Part shown: piece by piece, positions 14,859-23,404 of the stretch | Position numbering within the stretch: the stretch's first letter is position 1 | Layout: every line of letters starts with the position of its first letter | Virus record (IMG/VR): IMGVR_UViG_3300034682_000160 | Coordinates: 1 to 41,746 of that record | Direction: 5' to 3' (one strand) | From: a virus | Length of the DNA: 41,746 nt | Notes under the pieces: model-generated | Database searches by the model: none | The model's input: the letters and a program-made list of their open reading frames with translations, nothing else | Told to the model about the DNA's origin: nothing | Program-made: the position numbers and the translations under genes

Positions 14859-17182
14859 GGTGTCAATCCAGTTGGCATGGTGTAGGCGACGCGCACGGGC
14901 ATACGCTCACCGTCACGGGTTCGTGCGCTGGCCGAAACGCCCGCCGGCAGGCCCTGCAGTGTCAGCTCGACCTCGAGCTTCTGCGGCCCGTTGTTTGCCG
15001 CCCCGCCCAGCTGAGCAGTTACGACCCGGCTGATCATCTCTTCAGTGACGCCGGACGCGTTCCCCTCGTGACGAACGATCCCCGAGATCAACGGAGCAAC
15101 GACCTTCGGGTCCTTCAGGTTGAGCGGCTGATCAGCAGCGAAGCCCGTGCGCTTGGACAAGTCCGAAATGTACGAAGCAGTATTGTTCTCGCTCGGCGGC
15201 GCCCACTTGGTGATGATTCCCGAGATGGTGTTCAGGCCATGCTTGGTCTGCTGCGCGACCAGGTTCTGCACGGCCGCGGAAAGCCCCGCCTCCATCGTCG
15301 GGAAGACCGCATATCCATCGGATCGAGGCGCGTTACCCCAGGTTCGAAGATTCCCAGGATTATTGTTGCGAACACCTCGCGGCTGCTCGGATGTACGCAT
15401 GGCCCGCTGCGGCGCCGGTGCGGGTGCGCCAGGCTGTGCAGACGTCTGCACCGCTTGACCAGCCGGGGGCGCCCCTGCGCTGACGACCGCGCCGGCAGGC
15501 TTGGTAGCTGGAGCCGCCACGGCAGCCGATGCAGGGTTGGCCCATCCATCGATGCCGAGTGTCTTCTGCACAGAGGTCGGCAGCAAGCTTGCCACTGACT
15601 TGATGCCTCGCACTAGGCTTGCAACAACACGGCGCCCGGCGTCGTACAGGTCGAAGTTGAACAGCCACTTCGACAGGCCGTTCAGCGAATCCATAACGAT
15701 CTTCGTTGGGGAAAATTCCCACAGCATCTTGACGATGCCGTTGAGCCACCCTTTCTCGAAGGCGGATTTCACGGCGCCAATCTTGTTGCTGAAGTATTCC
15801 CCGATGCTGTCCCAGTTCTTGTAGATCGCATACACACCGAAGGCCACAGCCGCGATGCCGGCGATGAGCCAGCCGATCGGTGTCGCGGCGATTGCCGCGC
15901 CGACCGCCAGAAACGCGCTGGACAACCCCGACAGGGCGGCGCCAAGAATAGGGACGCCAGCGGTCGCCTGAGCGAGCGTTGCCGTGTAGAGCCCGACCTT
16001 CAGGATCGAGCGCAGGACAGCCGGCACGAGCGTGGTGTTCGCGGTCGCGGCCAGCAGAGCCATGCCACGGATCGCCACAGGAATTCCTGTCACCCCGAGC
16101 TGCACGAGGGACATGCTCAGATTAAGCACGCTGGCGATCAGTGAACCGTTCATCAGGATGACCAGGCCGACGGCCGCATTCTTCCACCCGCCAACCGAAT
16201 CGACCACGCTGTCGATGCCCTTCACCAGCTGGTGGAGGTCGTTGCTGATCTGTTTAAAATCGAGTTCGTTGACGCGTTGCGCCAGGCCGCCAACGAACTC
16301 CGCCACCTTCGTCGATACCAGCTCACGGTTCGCCGCGGTCCAGCTGGCAAGGCGATCGATCATGGGCGCCAGGAGCGGCATCAGTTTCGCGCCGATTTCG
16401 TTCCGCAGGCCTTGGCCGGCGATCTGCAGGTAATGCAGGGAAACGTGGAACTGTTCGGCGTTGTGCAGGGCGTCGCCACCCATCACGCCACCCAGCTCGG
16501 CGACCTTGCGTTCGTACGCTTCGATCGCTGCAGGCCCCTGCCGCAGCAGTGGCAGCACCGCCTCGAGGCCGAACGTGCGCGCGATAACGCCCTGAACCTG
16601 GGCGTTCTTCACCTGGACGATAGCACCCGACAGGTCGCGCAGTGCGCCGACCGCGTCGATCGATCCTTCCTTGGTATGTCGGATACCGATGCCCAGGCGA
16701 TTGAGCACGACCAGCGCTTCCTGATTGCGGCCATACAGCGCATCCTCCAGGGTATCTCCGAGACTCTTGAGACCACCGGAGAGCTCTTCCGCGCCCACGC
16801 CGGCCATGCCGGCCGCACCGCGTAGCGACTGCAGCTCGCCAGCCTGCATGCCGATCAGGCGTGACGTGCGCTCGATCTCGGCGCCCATGCGGCCCCACTC
16901 CAGCGTGATCGCCATGATGCCGGCAAGCGTCGCCCCACCGATTACGACACCAAGCGGCGCGGCCAGGGCGCCGATCTTGCCGCCGGTGTCCACAGCAGCA
17001 CGGCCCACCCCCTGCAGGCGTTGTCCCAGCCGGTCCAGGCCCATCTCGCGAGATAGGCCTCGGACCGACTGTACAACCTGGTTGACCGGACGCGTCAGCC
17101 GCCCCATCGACATATTGATGCGACGGACCACCGCGGTCGCCCGGTCAACGGCCGCGATGGTAATTTGGAACTTATTGGCCAT
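14855..17182 (-). CDS. tail tape measure protein with C-terminal lysozyme-like domain
   Basis: A 775-aa tape measure protein, which sets tail length. The N-terminal MANKFQITIAAVDRATAVVRRINMSM is typical. Membrane-like segments near the middle (AIAATPIGWLIAGIAAVAFGVYAI) fit a role in the inner membrane during DNA entry. After an Ala/Pro linker (about 555-600) comes a domain beginning RGVRNNNPGNLRTWG with FPTMEAGLSAAVQNL, a layout seen in virion-associated wall hydrolases. So the protein may also thin peptidoglycan at entry. The linker contains the 16-bp palindrome at 15436-15451, read as AVQTSAQP. Confidence 0.9.
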   Translation of the reverse strand: MANKFQITIAAVDRATAVVRRINMSMGRLTRPVNQVVQSVRGLSREMGLDRLGQRLQGVGRAAVDTGGKIGALAAPLGVVIGGATLAGIMAITLEWGRMGAEIERTSRLIGMQAGELQSLRGAAGMAGVGAEELSGGLKSLGDTLEDALYGRNQEALVVLNRLGIGIRHTKEGSIDAVGALRDLSGAIVQVKNAQVQGVIARTFGLEAVLPLLRQGPAAIEAYERKVAELGGVMGGDALHNAEQFHVSLHYLQIAGQGLRNEIGAKLMPLLAPMIDRLASWTAANRELVSTKVAEFVGGLAQRVNELDFKQISNDLHQLVKGIDSVVDSVGGWKNAAVGLVILMNGSLIASVLNLSMSLVQLGVTGIPVAIRGMALLAATANTTLVPAVLRSILKVGLYTATLAQATAGVPILGAALSGLSSAFLAVGAAIAATPIGWLIAGIAAVAFGVYAIYKNWDSIGEYFSNKIGAVKSAFEKGWLNGIVKMLWEFSPTKIVMDSLNGLSKWLFNFDLYDAGRRVVASLVRGIKSVASLLPTSVQKTLGIDGWANPASAAVAAPATKPAGAVVSAGAPPAGQAVQTSAQPGAPAPAPQRAMRTSEQPRGVRNNNPGNLRTWGNAPRSDGYAVFPTMEAGLSAAVQNLVAQQTKHGLNTISGIITKWAPPSENNTASYISDLSKRTGFAADQPLNLKDPKVVAPLISGIVRHEGNASGVTEEMISRVVTAQLGGAANNGPQKLEVELTLQGLPAGVSASARTRDGERMPVRVAYTMPTGLTP
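15436..15451. repeat. GTGCAGACGTCTGCAC palindrome, copy 2
   Basis: An exact copy of the 16-bp core at 3593-3608, here inside the Ala/Pro-rich linker of the tape measure gene. Its position in a disordered linker is consistent with a tolerated insertion or a selected DNA site. Confidence 0.9.
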
Positions 17183-17357
17183 TCGCAGCCCTTTCCTTCT
17201 TGATCATTCGATGCGCCTGCTCGTTCCACCAGTGCATCTGGGACCAGGTCAGGGACCACATGTCATGTGGTCCCCAGTGGTAGAAGCGGGTCAGCTCCGC
17301 GCCGACGTCGCGCCAGTTGTCTGGCCAACGACGTTGCAGCTGGCCAAAAAATTGCAC
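17172..17357 (-). CDS. frameshift extension of the tail assembly chaperone
   Basis: A 61-codon frame rich in Trp (PDNWRDVGAELTRFYHWGPHDMWSLTW, a GpE-like tail). It overlaps the end of the gp41-like gene and lies -1 to it. Its own GTG start has no ribosome site. The fused product after a -1 shift at 17345-17351 would be about 240 aa. In many long-tailed phages a chaperone is made both short and frameshift-extended, directly before the tape measure gene, which is exactly the position here. Confidence 0.75.
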   Translation of the reverse strand: MQFFGQLQRRWPDNWRDVGAELTRFYHWGPHDMWSLTWSQMHWWNEQAHRMIKKERAANGQ

Positions 17358-17893
17358 GCTTCCTCGAAGTCACGCCGGCACATCCGCTCGACGACCAGGC
17401 GCGGCACTTTGGCCACCAGCGAGATCAGCACGATGGCCGCACGCGTGTCGTTCGGCTCGCGTGCAGCCTTGTCCTTCTGGCCGCCAGTCGGCTCCTGCAG
17501 CGTGAGCTGGGTGTGCTGCACCGCGGCGTCGCCCTTGCCGAGCGACACCGGCTTGCGCAGGGTGATGGTCGTTTCGTCGACGAAGTCGTCGCCTTCGGCC
17601 ACGTCCACGGGCGGAACCGAGAAGGTGTTGAAGAACGCGTCTGCTTGCGCGAGGTCGCGGCTGCACATGCCTTCAGCGACACCCATCGGCACGCCCGCCA
17701 CGATCGAGATCAGCTTCATCAGGGAACCGACGCCCGACTTCGCGTTTGAGGCCGCTTCCAGCTCGCCGGCGTCCGGCTCACGCAGCTCGACCGCGGTGTG
17801 CTCCTTGCCGGCGAAGGTGACGGGTTTGCGCAGGACCAGGCTCAGCCGGTCGAGGACGGAGACATCAGTGCTGTTGTGTTTTTCGATTTGCAT
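17291..17893 (-). CDS. tail assembly chaperone (Mu gp41-like) with duplicated domain
   Basis: A 200-aa protein of the Mu gp41-type tail assembly chaperone family, usually near 100 aa. Here the domain occurs twice: residues about 16-89 and 107-185 share LRKPV, LREP/LQEP, LISIVAGVP/LISLVAKVP and MCSRD/MCRRD followed by an Ala-aromatic end. The second copy ends at the slippery site where a -1 shift would add the GpE-like tail. It would load the tape measure protein before tube polymerisation. Confidence 0.88.
   Translation of the reverse strand: MQIEKHNSTDVSVLDRLSLVLRKPVTFAGKEHTAVELREPDAGELEAASNAKSGVGSLMKLISIVAGVPMGVAEGMCSRDLAQADAFFNTFSVPPVDVAEGDDFVDETTITLRKPVSLGKGDAAVQHTQLTLQEPTGGQKDKAAREPNDTRAAIVLISLVAKVPRLVVERMCRRDFEEACNFLASCNVVGQTTGATSARS
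17345..17351 (-). promoter_or_regulatory. -1 ribosomal frameshift slippery site T-TTT-TTG
   Basis: Read on the minus strand in the chaperone frame, the codons are AAT TTT TTG, giving the canonical heptamer T TTT TTG. Slipping back one base gives TTT TTT then GGC, entering the Trp-rich frame (F-F-G-Q-L-Q). Position and heptamer match known tail-chaperone frameshift sites. Confidence 0.8.
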
Positions 17894-17896
17894 TGC

Positions 17897-18265
17897 TTAC
17901 GCCTCCTCGACGCTCGGACCTTGCCACTTCACCTCGAAAGTGGCTTCGGTGGTTTCCACGGTTTGCTCTTCGACCGTCCACATGTTGCGGCCGACAACAG
18001 TCTTGCCGTTGGCCAGTTCCAGGGTGACGGTCACGTTGGTCATCGCGTTGAAGTCGGCAACCTTCAGGCCGCCGGCGTCGCGCAGCTTCGCTGTGATTTC
18101 GCCCGGCGTCGGTTTTTCGGAGTAGCCGTGCACGCGATCCTGGCCGGTCAGGGTCTCGCGCGCGACACTCGACGGCTTGTAGCCGAGGTCGCCCGCGAGC
18201 ATGAGGGTCTTGCCGTCGACGTTGATGTACGCCGTGCCGGCGAGCAGGTTGGTTTTGTCTGCCAT
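17897..18265 (-). CDS. tail tube protein (Mu gpM-like)
   Basis: A 122-aa tail tube protein of the Mu gpM family, forming the inner channel of the contractile tail. Seen: GTAYINVDGKTLMLAGDLGYKPS at the start, DRVHGYSEKPTPGEITAKLRDAGG, and VTLELANGKTVVGRNMWTVEEQ. It lies directly after the sheath gene, as usual. Confidence 0.9.
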   Translation of the reverse strand: MADKTNLLAGTAYINVDGKTLMLAGDLGYKPSSVARETLTGQDRVHGYSEKPTPGEITAKLRDAGGLKVADFNAMTNVTVTLELANGKTVVGRNMWTVEEQTVETTEATFEVKWQGPSVEEA

Positions 18266-18277
18266 GAAGTGGGCTCC

Positions 18278-19762
18278 TTATTGCAGGCGGAATTGAGCCA
18301 GCAGCGCGAATATCCGCAGCTGGTTGATGAGGGTGCCCGGCCAGAGGACATCGACGCGATTCGGGTTCGTCGTGTTCTTCTGCACGATCAGGCCGTCGCG
18401 GAAGGCGTCACCGTTCTGCACCAGGCCGTTCGCCTCGAGCGTGCGGTAGGTCGCGATCAGGTCTGCCCTGATCATGTTCGGCGTTACCACGTTGCCAGGG
18501 CCGGCGACACGGGTGCCGTTGTCGGCCAGCTTCACGCGCGAATACTTCGACGTCACGACGCTCTTGAGGGCACGCAGCACGTAGGCGAGCGTGAACAGCG
18601 TTTCGACCTGCAGGTAGCTGTCATCGGGCGCGCCGGCGCCGTTCTTCTGGTACGTGGTGATCAGGTTATCGATCGCCACGCTGCCGTCGTCGCCGGCCGT
18701 AAAGGTCGAGATGCCGTCGTACAGCAGCACGTTCCGGTCGGTCAGCTGGAAGCGCGAGGCCAGGGGCGGCGCGAGGACGCCTTCCAGGCGCACGGTTTGC
18801 ATCGGCAGCGCCGGGTCCGCACGCACGCTCGTCGCCACCGCGCCGGTCAACGACGCTGCCCACAGCCAGGCCGGCGTCGGACTGTCGTTGAAGCCCATGA
18901 TCGACACGTGCTGGTCGTTGCGCGTCAGGCCGAGCGTTGTCAGGGTCCCCAGCGTGCCCCGCGCCGCCGCAAAGGCATGGCCGTACAGCTGCGAGCTCCA
19001 GGACCAGCGGCCGGTCGAGTCGTTGAGCAGGCTGCCGATCGCGGCCAGGCTGGTGGCGTCGGTGTAGGGGCAAGCGATGAAGTCGAAGCTCATGTCGCCC
19101 AGGTTGGCCAGCGCGGCGGCCAGGTTCGGCGCCGTCGCGCCGCCGGTCATCTGCACGATGGCGGCGGCCAGTCCTGCCGGCGTTGCCTCGCCGCCGCGGG
19201 TGCCCAGGTAGTTCAAGCGCAGGTCGATGTCGTTGCCGCACGGTCCCTTGTTGATCGCGGTGATCGTGACGACGCCTGCTGCTGCAGCCGCCGTCACCGG
19301 CAGCTTCGGAGTCGCGTTGATCGCTGCCGCCAGCGCCGTGGCCAGCTGCGCGACCGTCTGCGCGGGCACCACCGGCATCGCGACGGCCACGCCACCGACG
19401 TACAGGGTAAAGGTGCCGTTGGCGGTTGCTGCCGCCGTGAAGGTCACGGTGCCCGCAGCAGCGGTAGCGCCGCCCGCGTCCGCAAGCGGCAGGCACCACA
19501 GTTCGCCGAAGTTGTCGCTGCGACGATAGGCTTGCACCATCAGGTGCAGCATCGAGCCAGATCCGCCGATCGCAGCTGCATCGGCCACGCCCTGGGAAAT
19601 GACGGGGACGCCCGGCTGGGCGGTGCCGGCAGCCGTGATCTGGCCGATGATCAGCGCGCGCTGCGTCTGCTGGCCGCTGTTCGCCTGCGAGTTATCGGTC
19701 TCCGCGTAGAACAGCGGGACGCGGATGTTCGCGGGCAGTTGTTTGAATGGAATGCTCGCCAT
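18278..19762 (-). CDS. tail sheath protein (Mu gpL-like)
   Basis: A 494-aa contractile sheath subunit. The N-terminal FKQLPANIRVPLFYAETDNSQAN and ALIIGQITAAGTAQPG are hallmarks of the Mu/SfV sheath family. A central variable Ala/Gly region (about 120-200) is followed by the conserved core and the C-terminal PNMIRADLIATYRTLEANGLV. Its presence shows the phage is a myovirus. Confidence 0.93.
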   Translation of the reverse strand: MASIPFKQLPANIRVPLFYAETDNSQANSGQQTQRALIIGQITAAGTAQPGVPVISQGVADAAAIGGSGSMLHLMVQAYRRSDNFGELWCLPLADAGGATAAAGTVTFTAAATANGTFTLYVGGVAVAMPVVPAQTVAQLATALAAAINATPKLPVTAAAAAGVVTITAINKGPCGNDIDLRLNYLGTRGGEATPAGLAAAIVQMTGGATAPNLAAALANLGDMSFDFIACPYTDATSLAAIGSLLNDSTGRWSWSSQLYGHAFAAARGTLGTLTTLGLTRNDQHVSIMGFNDSPTPAWLWAASLTGAVATSVRADPALPMQTVRLEGVLAPPLASRFQLTDRNVLLYDGISTFTAGDDGSVAIDNLITTYQKNGAGAPDDSYLQVETLFTLAYVLRALKSVVTSKYSRVKLADNGTRVAGPGNVVTPNMIRADLIATYRTLEANGLVQNGDAFRDGLIVQKNTTNPNRVDVLWPGTLINQLRIFALLAQFRLQ

Positions 19763-20013
19763 CAGGATTTGCCTTTATCGGTGGCTTTGTTGGTCGGCGC
19801 CGGAGCTTGCGGCTGCTCCGGCTCGGCTTCGGCTGCGGTGCCGCTGGCCAGCGGCTCGGACGGCTGCTCGGCCGGCGTCGTCTCGACGACGTCGCCGTCA
19901 GCCAGGCGGCGCATCCAGTAGCCGCTGTCGGGAACCTGACGGCCCGCAGGCGGCAACAGGTCCATGAGGTCCGGGTCACGAATGGCCAGGCCCTCGGCAG
20001 GTTTTACAAACAT
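19762..20013 (-). CDS. DUF2635 protein (Mu gp38-like)
   Basis: An 83-aa protein with the DUF2635 core FVKPAEGLAIRDPDLMDLLPPAGRQVPDS-GYWMRRLADGDV and a disordered Ala/Pro/Glu tail. The start MFVKPA follows AGGAG at a normal distance. The family lies just before the sheath gene in Mu-type phages, and its role is unknown. Confidence 0.85.
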   Translation of the reverse strand: MFVKPAEGLAIRDPDLMDLLPPAGRQVPDSGYWMRRLADGDVVETTPAEQPSEPLASGTAAEAEPEQPQAPAPTNKATDKGKS

Positions 20014-20021
20014 CTGCACTC

Positions 20022-20663
20022 CTATGTAGAAAAATTGATTTGAAGCCCGCCCTCGTCGCGACCGTCCGGGCCGGAGGATCGAGGCGCCGGCTGTACGGCC
20101 TCGGGGAACAGCACGTCACCGTAGATCCCATGCGGATCGAAGGTGCTGGCCAGGTCGGCATGCAGGTCGATGCCTTCGAGCGGCGGCGCTGCGGGCTGCA
20201 GGGACGCAGGTGCGTCCACGATCGGATCGAACGTCTCGACAAGCTCGCAGCGCAGCAGCATCGCGGTTCCAGCGACGTGGTTTCGTGTATCCGCCTTGAC
20301 CTCGGTTTCGGTCTCGATGGTGATCTGCTGGCTCGCCCTGACGAAGGCGACGTTGGTCAGCAGGGCCTGCTCGACCAGAGCGTCGATCTTCTCGATCGCC
20401 TCCTGTGCTAGCTCGGCGCTGGCAGCGGTAAGCTTGGTCTCGATCTCGACGAGAACGACGGTCGTGAAGTTCGACGTGGACTTGCTTATCGGCTCCTTGC
20501 CAGAGCGAGCGACGCGCAGCAGCACGGATGGCTTCGGGTCGGCCTGCACCGCCCACACGCCGGGCGAGTTGAGCACCTTGGCGTCGCCCGACGCCTCGAG
20601 CACCTTCAACGCCTGCAGGGCGGCCAGCCGAACCGCCCTGCGAGCCAAGGATGGCGCCGTCAT
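20022..20663 (-). CDS. Mu gp37-like tail protein (DUF1834)
   Basis: A 213-aa protein in the position of Mu gp37, between the head-tail joining gene and DUF2635. The C-terminal half (DLASTFDPHGIYGDVLFPEA) and the central beta-rich VLVEIETKL suggest a tail-terminator or connector fold. The ATG at 20663 is chosen because it overlaps the upstream stop (ATGA). A GTG one codon earlier is possible. Confidence 0.7.
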   Translation of the reverse strand: MTAPSLARRAVRLAALQALKVLEASGDAKVLNSPGVWAVQADPKPSVLLRVARSGKEPISKSTSNFTTVVLVEIETKLTAASAELAQEAIEKIDALVEQALLTNVAFVRASQQITIETETEVKADTRNHVAGTAMLLRCELVETFDPIVDAPASLQPAAPPLEGIDLHADLASTFDPHGIYGDVLFPEAVQPAPRSSGPDGRDEGGLQINFST

Positions 20664-20995
20664 CACAGCGCTCCCTGGAAGCTCAACGCCAGGACGACGC
20701 TACCCTTGCCGTCCTTGCTGACGTCCTTGACGGTGAACGTCTCGCCCGTGCGCTGGATCATGAGCACGTCGCCCTGGTCGGGTTCGATGCCCTTCTCCTG
20801 GAACACGGACAGGCAGCCGCTGACGATCGGGTTGGACTGCCGGACCGGCACATCGCCGTTGACGATGAGATCGGCGTTGCCCTCGTCGAACACCAGCTGG
20901 ACCGTGACGGTGTCGCCGCCAGCCGGCCTGTAGTCGATGTCCTCGCCGAACACCGAGACGCAGGGCCCCGTTACACACGCGGCCCAGTCGATCAT
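20663..20995 (-). CDS. head-tail joining protein (lambda FII-like)
   Basis: A 110-aa protein resembling lambda FII / Phage_attach: VSVFGEDIDYRPAGGDTVTVQLVFDEG, then PDQGDVLMIQRTGETFTVKDVSKDGKGSV. These form a small beta-barrel stopper at the connector. It overlaps both neighbours by four bases, which fits a tightly coupled connector block. Confidence 0.8.
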   Translation of the reverse strand: MIDWAACVTGPCVSVFGEDIDYRPAGGDTVTVQLVFDEGNADLIVNGDVPVRQSNPIVSGCLSVFQEKGIEPDQGDVLMIQRTGETFTVKDVSKDGKGSVVLALSFQGAL

Positions 20996-21219
20996 TCCGC
21001 CGCCGTGACGCCGGGACCGGCTTCGGCCTGCTCTTCCAGCTCGTTCGGATCGACGACGAAGCCCTTGCCGTGCAGGTCCTTCGCCTCGTCGATGTCGATC
21101 TCGAAGGTGTCGCCTGGCAGGTACAGCTTGCCCTCGAACTCGACGGACTTGCGCGGCGCCACCTTGACGACGATGAGTTTGGCGGCCTTGGCCTTGGTTG
21201 CGTTTTCAGTGTTTGCCAT
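20992..21219 (-). CDS. small connector-region protein
   Basis: A 75-aa protein immediately after the major capsid gene, with VKVAPRKSVEFEGKLYLPGDTFEIDIDEAKDLHGKGFV, a short beta-domain of a type often seen behind capsid genes in lambdoid heads. A specific family name is not certain. The acidic C-terminus (ELEEQAEAGPG) is probably disordered. Confidence 0.75.
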   Translation of the reverse strand: MANTENATKAKAAKLIVVKVAPRKSVEFEGKLYLPGDTFEIDIDEAKDLHGKGFVVDPNELEEQAEAGPGVTAAE

Positions 21220-22269
21220 TTAGAGCACCTGTGCGGACATGGACGCGTTCACACGCGACGGGATGATGATCGGAGCCGACTGCATCAGGATGATGCGTTG
21301 GGCAGGGTCTTTCTCGACCCAGGTCTTCGGCGCATACGGCAGCGCCTCGTAGTTGAACTCTTCGTCCAGGATCTGGCCGAAGGCGCGGGTGCCCTGCAGC
21401 TGGTCGCTGACCAGGGCGATCGAGCCTTCCGGGATCATCGGCTGCTCGACGTTGCTCTCGTCGACGAACCAGTCGTTGTAGACCCACAGGTCGTACTGGC
21501 CCCAGCGGCCCATGTACTGGGCGCCCAGCTTGATGTTCGATGCCGGGTTGATCGAGTTGCCCTGGTCGGACATCTTCGGGAAGATGATTGCGCCTTCCAA
21601 CACCGGATCGAGCTTGAAGCCCTGCCAGGCCGTGGTCGAGAACACGATGTCGGTCGGCGTTGCACCGGACTTCTTCAGCATCTGCTGCGCCCACAGCTCG
21701 ACGTCGTTGGACGGCGACGCGGTCTTGGCCTCGATGTTCGCCCTCGACCACTTTGCGCCCGCTGCCTTCGCTACGGTCAGCGACGGGTCGCGGCCAAAGT
21801 CGACGACCACGGTCGGGTAGCCGTCGCCGGCGATCGTGACGGTGCCGTAGAACAGGGCCGAGGCCGCCATCCACTCGAGGCGGCGGTCCAGCATGTCGAG
21901 CTGGTCGGTCAGCTCAGCTTCCAGGTTGGCTGCAGCGCGCTCGGCGCCGGTCATCGCACCGCCGATCTGCTCGCCGATCTGGCGACGCACCGGCTTGCGC
22001 AGGTCGGGAGCACGCTTGTCCTTGATGTACGCGGGCTTGAACTGGTTGGTCTGCACGCGGCGCGATTCGACCAGCTTGCCCTGCACCAGCGGCGAGACGA
22101 AGGGGGACATGCGGCGTTTGCCGACGTCGACGTCGATCGACACGAACTCGGTGTCGCTCATCTGTACGCCGGGGAAGAAGCGGTCGAGCAGGAACTTCTG
22201 CGAGCGCTTCAGGTTCGGCACGACGGCAATCAGCGCATTCGTGTCGAAGTTGAAAGTGTTGTTCTGCAT
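21220..22269 (-). CDS. major capsid protein E (lambda gpE-like, HK97 fold)
   Basis: A 349-aa major capsid protein of the lambda gpE family. Typical segments are FLLDRFFPGVQMSDTEFVSIDV near the N-terminus, KRRMSPFVSPLVQGKL, ERAAANLEAELTDQLDMLDRRLEWMAA and the C-terminal IPSRVNASMSAQVL. Length is in the family range. A strong terminator-like hairpin sits just upstream, so expression may be set separately from the decoration gene. Confidence 0.93.
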   Translation of the reverse strand: MQNNTFNFDTNALIAVVPNLKRSQKFLLDRFFPGVQMSDTEFVSIDVDVGKRRMSPFVSPLVQGKLVESRRVQTNQFKPAYIKDKRAPDLRKPVRRQIGEQIGGAMTGAERAAANLEAELTDQLDMLDRRLEWMAASALFYGTVTIAGDGYPTVVVDFGRDPSLTVAKAAGAKWSRANIEAKTASPSNDVELWAQQMLKKSGATPTDIVFSTTAWQGFKLDPVLEGAIIFPKMSDQGNSINPASNIKLGAQYMGRWGQYDLWVYNDWFVDESNVEQPMIPEGSIALVSDQLQGTRAFGQILDEEFNYEALPYAPKTWVEKDPAQRIILMQSAPIIIPSRVNASMSAQVL

Positions 22270-22292
22270 AGCAGCCTTTATGAAAGAAGAAA

Positions 22293-22317
22293 TAAAAAAT
22301 CCCGCCGCAGCGGGATT
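22293..22317 (-). terminator. terminator-like hairpin between decoration and capsid genes
   Basis: On the minus strand an 8-bp stem (AATCCCGC/GCGGGATT) is followed by TTTTTTATTTC. It lies within the head operon, after the decoration gene and before the capsid gene. It may be read through by an antitermination system or serve as mRNA end and stability element. Confidence 0.7.
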
Positions 22318-22343
22318 CCTTCAGATGCCGGCGCCGGCGCCGA

Positions 22344-22757
22344 TCAGGTTGGATCGGCGGCCGAAACGGCGTTCTTGACGTAGATGCCCTGCGGGCGCAG
22401 CGCGGTCTTCAGCGCTGCAACCTGCCAGGAAGCGTCGAAGCTCAGGGCGCCGGCATTGAACTCGCCAGCGATGTAGGCGCCAGCCTGCACCGGGCCGCCG
22501 CTGGCGTCGGCGTCGTCGGCCAGGATCGCGACCGGATTCTGGCTGCCATCGGCAGCGTTCTTCACCGACAGCACGCAATTGCCGCTTGCGGTCACGATGC
22601 CCAGCACGGCACCGCGCCGCAGGTTGCCTGCGGCGAGCGTGATGTTGTCGGTGACGAGCCTGGCGTTGCCGGCGATCAGCTGGTCCGGAATGAAGACCTC
22701 GGCAACGACGCCAGGGATCTGGTTGTTCGAGCCGATATTGGTAGTGGGCAGAGGCAT
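22344..22757 (-). CDS. head decoration protein (lambda gpD-like)
   Basis: A 137-aa decoration protein of the lambda gpD/HDPD family, which stabilises expanded capsids as surface trimers. Seen: VTDNITLAAGNLRRGAVLGIVT, VAILADDADASGGPVQAGAYIAGEFN and an Ala-rich end with LRPQGIYVKNAVSA. Position before the capsid gene is the lambda order. Confidence 0.9.
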   Translation of the reverse strand: MPLPTTNIGSNNQIPGVVAEVFIPDQLIAGNARLVTDNITLAAGNLRRGAVLGIVTASGNCVLSVKNAADGSQNPVAILADDADASGGPVQAGAYIAGEFNAGALSFDASWQVAALKTALRPQGIYVKNAVSAADPT

Positions 22758-22784
22758 GTTTACCTTTCAGGTGATGAGAAGCGA

Positions 22785-23387
22785 TTACTCGCCGCGGCGT
22801 TTCTTGCCGGCGGCAAGGATCAGGGCGGCGACGGCAGCTGCGCCGCCTGGGGCGGCGGCGCGGCCGGTGCCGGTGTTGACCTGCTTGACCGTCGACATCC
22901 GCGAGGCCAGCGAAGTACGTGCCGGCGCGGGACCTGCAGCGAAAGTCGACAGCATCTTGACGGCCGCCTTCGCGCTCATGTCGGTTTCGAACGCCAGGTG
23001 AGCCGCCACATCGGGGCGGGCAGCCGCGGCTTCGCTGGCGAAGATTGCCGCGCAGCGGGCACGCTCGTTACGGCGAGCGGCCTTTTCCTTGTCGCTTTCG
23101 TCGTCGGCGTCCTTGTCGCCGACCACGTCCTCGCCTTCCGCTTCGTCGTCATCGTCGCCGTCCTTGTCCTTGTCCAGCTCTTCCATGCGCTTCGCGTATT
23201 CCTCGTCGGACTCGTCTTCGCGCTGCTTACGCTCTTCTTCGTCCATGCGCTTGGCGTAGTCCTCGTCGGACTCACCGTCACGCTTCTCGCTGTCATCGCC
23301 GCCACCAGTGTCCAGGCCACCGCGGCCGAGCAGGTGGGCGAACGACCAGGACCGCGACGGCCCTGCATTTCCTTGCTTTTTCTTCAT
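22785..23387 (-). CDS. acidic repeat protein, probable capsid scaffold
   Basis: A 200-aa protein following the S49 protease gene. The first two thirds is highly charged and repetitive: ESDEDYAKRMDEEE and ESDEEYAKRMEELD, then a run of Asp/Lys. The last third is Ala-rich. In lambda the protease gene also makes the scaffold from its 3' part; here a separate gene lies in that place, so a scaffold role is the best guess. Low complexity makes family assignment unreliable. Confidence 0.65.
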   Translation of the reverse strand: MKKKQGNAGPSRSWSFAHLLGRGGLDTGGGDDSEKRDGESDEDYAKRMDEEERKQREDESDEEYAKRMEELDKDKDGDDDDEAEGEDVVGDKDADDESDKEKAARRNERARCAAIFASEAAAARPDVAAHLAFETDMSAKAAVKMLSTFAAGPAPARTSLASRMSTVKQVNTGTGRAAAPGGAAAVAALILAAGKKRRGE

Positions 23388-23404
23388 GGGTTTTCCTTCT
23401 TGAG

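Noticed and set aside
17798-19921. A 707-codon plus-strand frame
   Set aside because: It lies opposite the well-supported sheath, tube and DUF2635 genes, has Arg/His/Val-rich composition and no family features. Long antisense frames are expected in GC-rich DNA.
9485-20013. Mu-type tail genes taken as evidence of a transposable Mu-like phage
   Set aside because: There is no transposase or Mu-type end. A tyrosine integrase and tRNA att repeats show site-specific integration.
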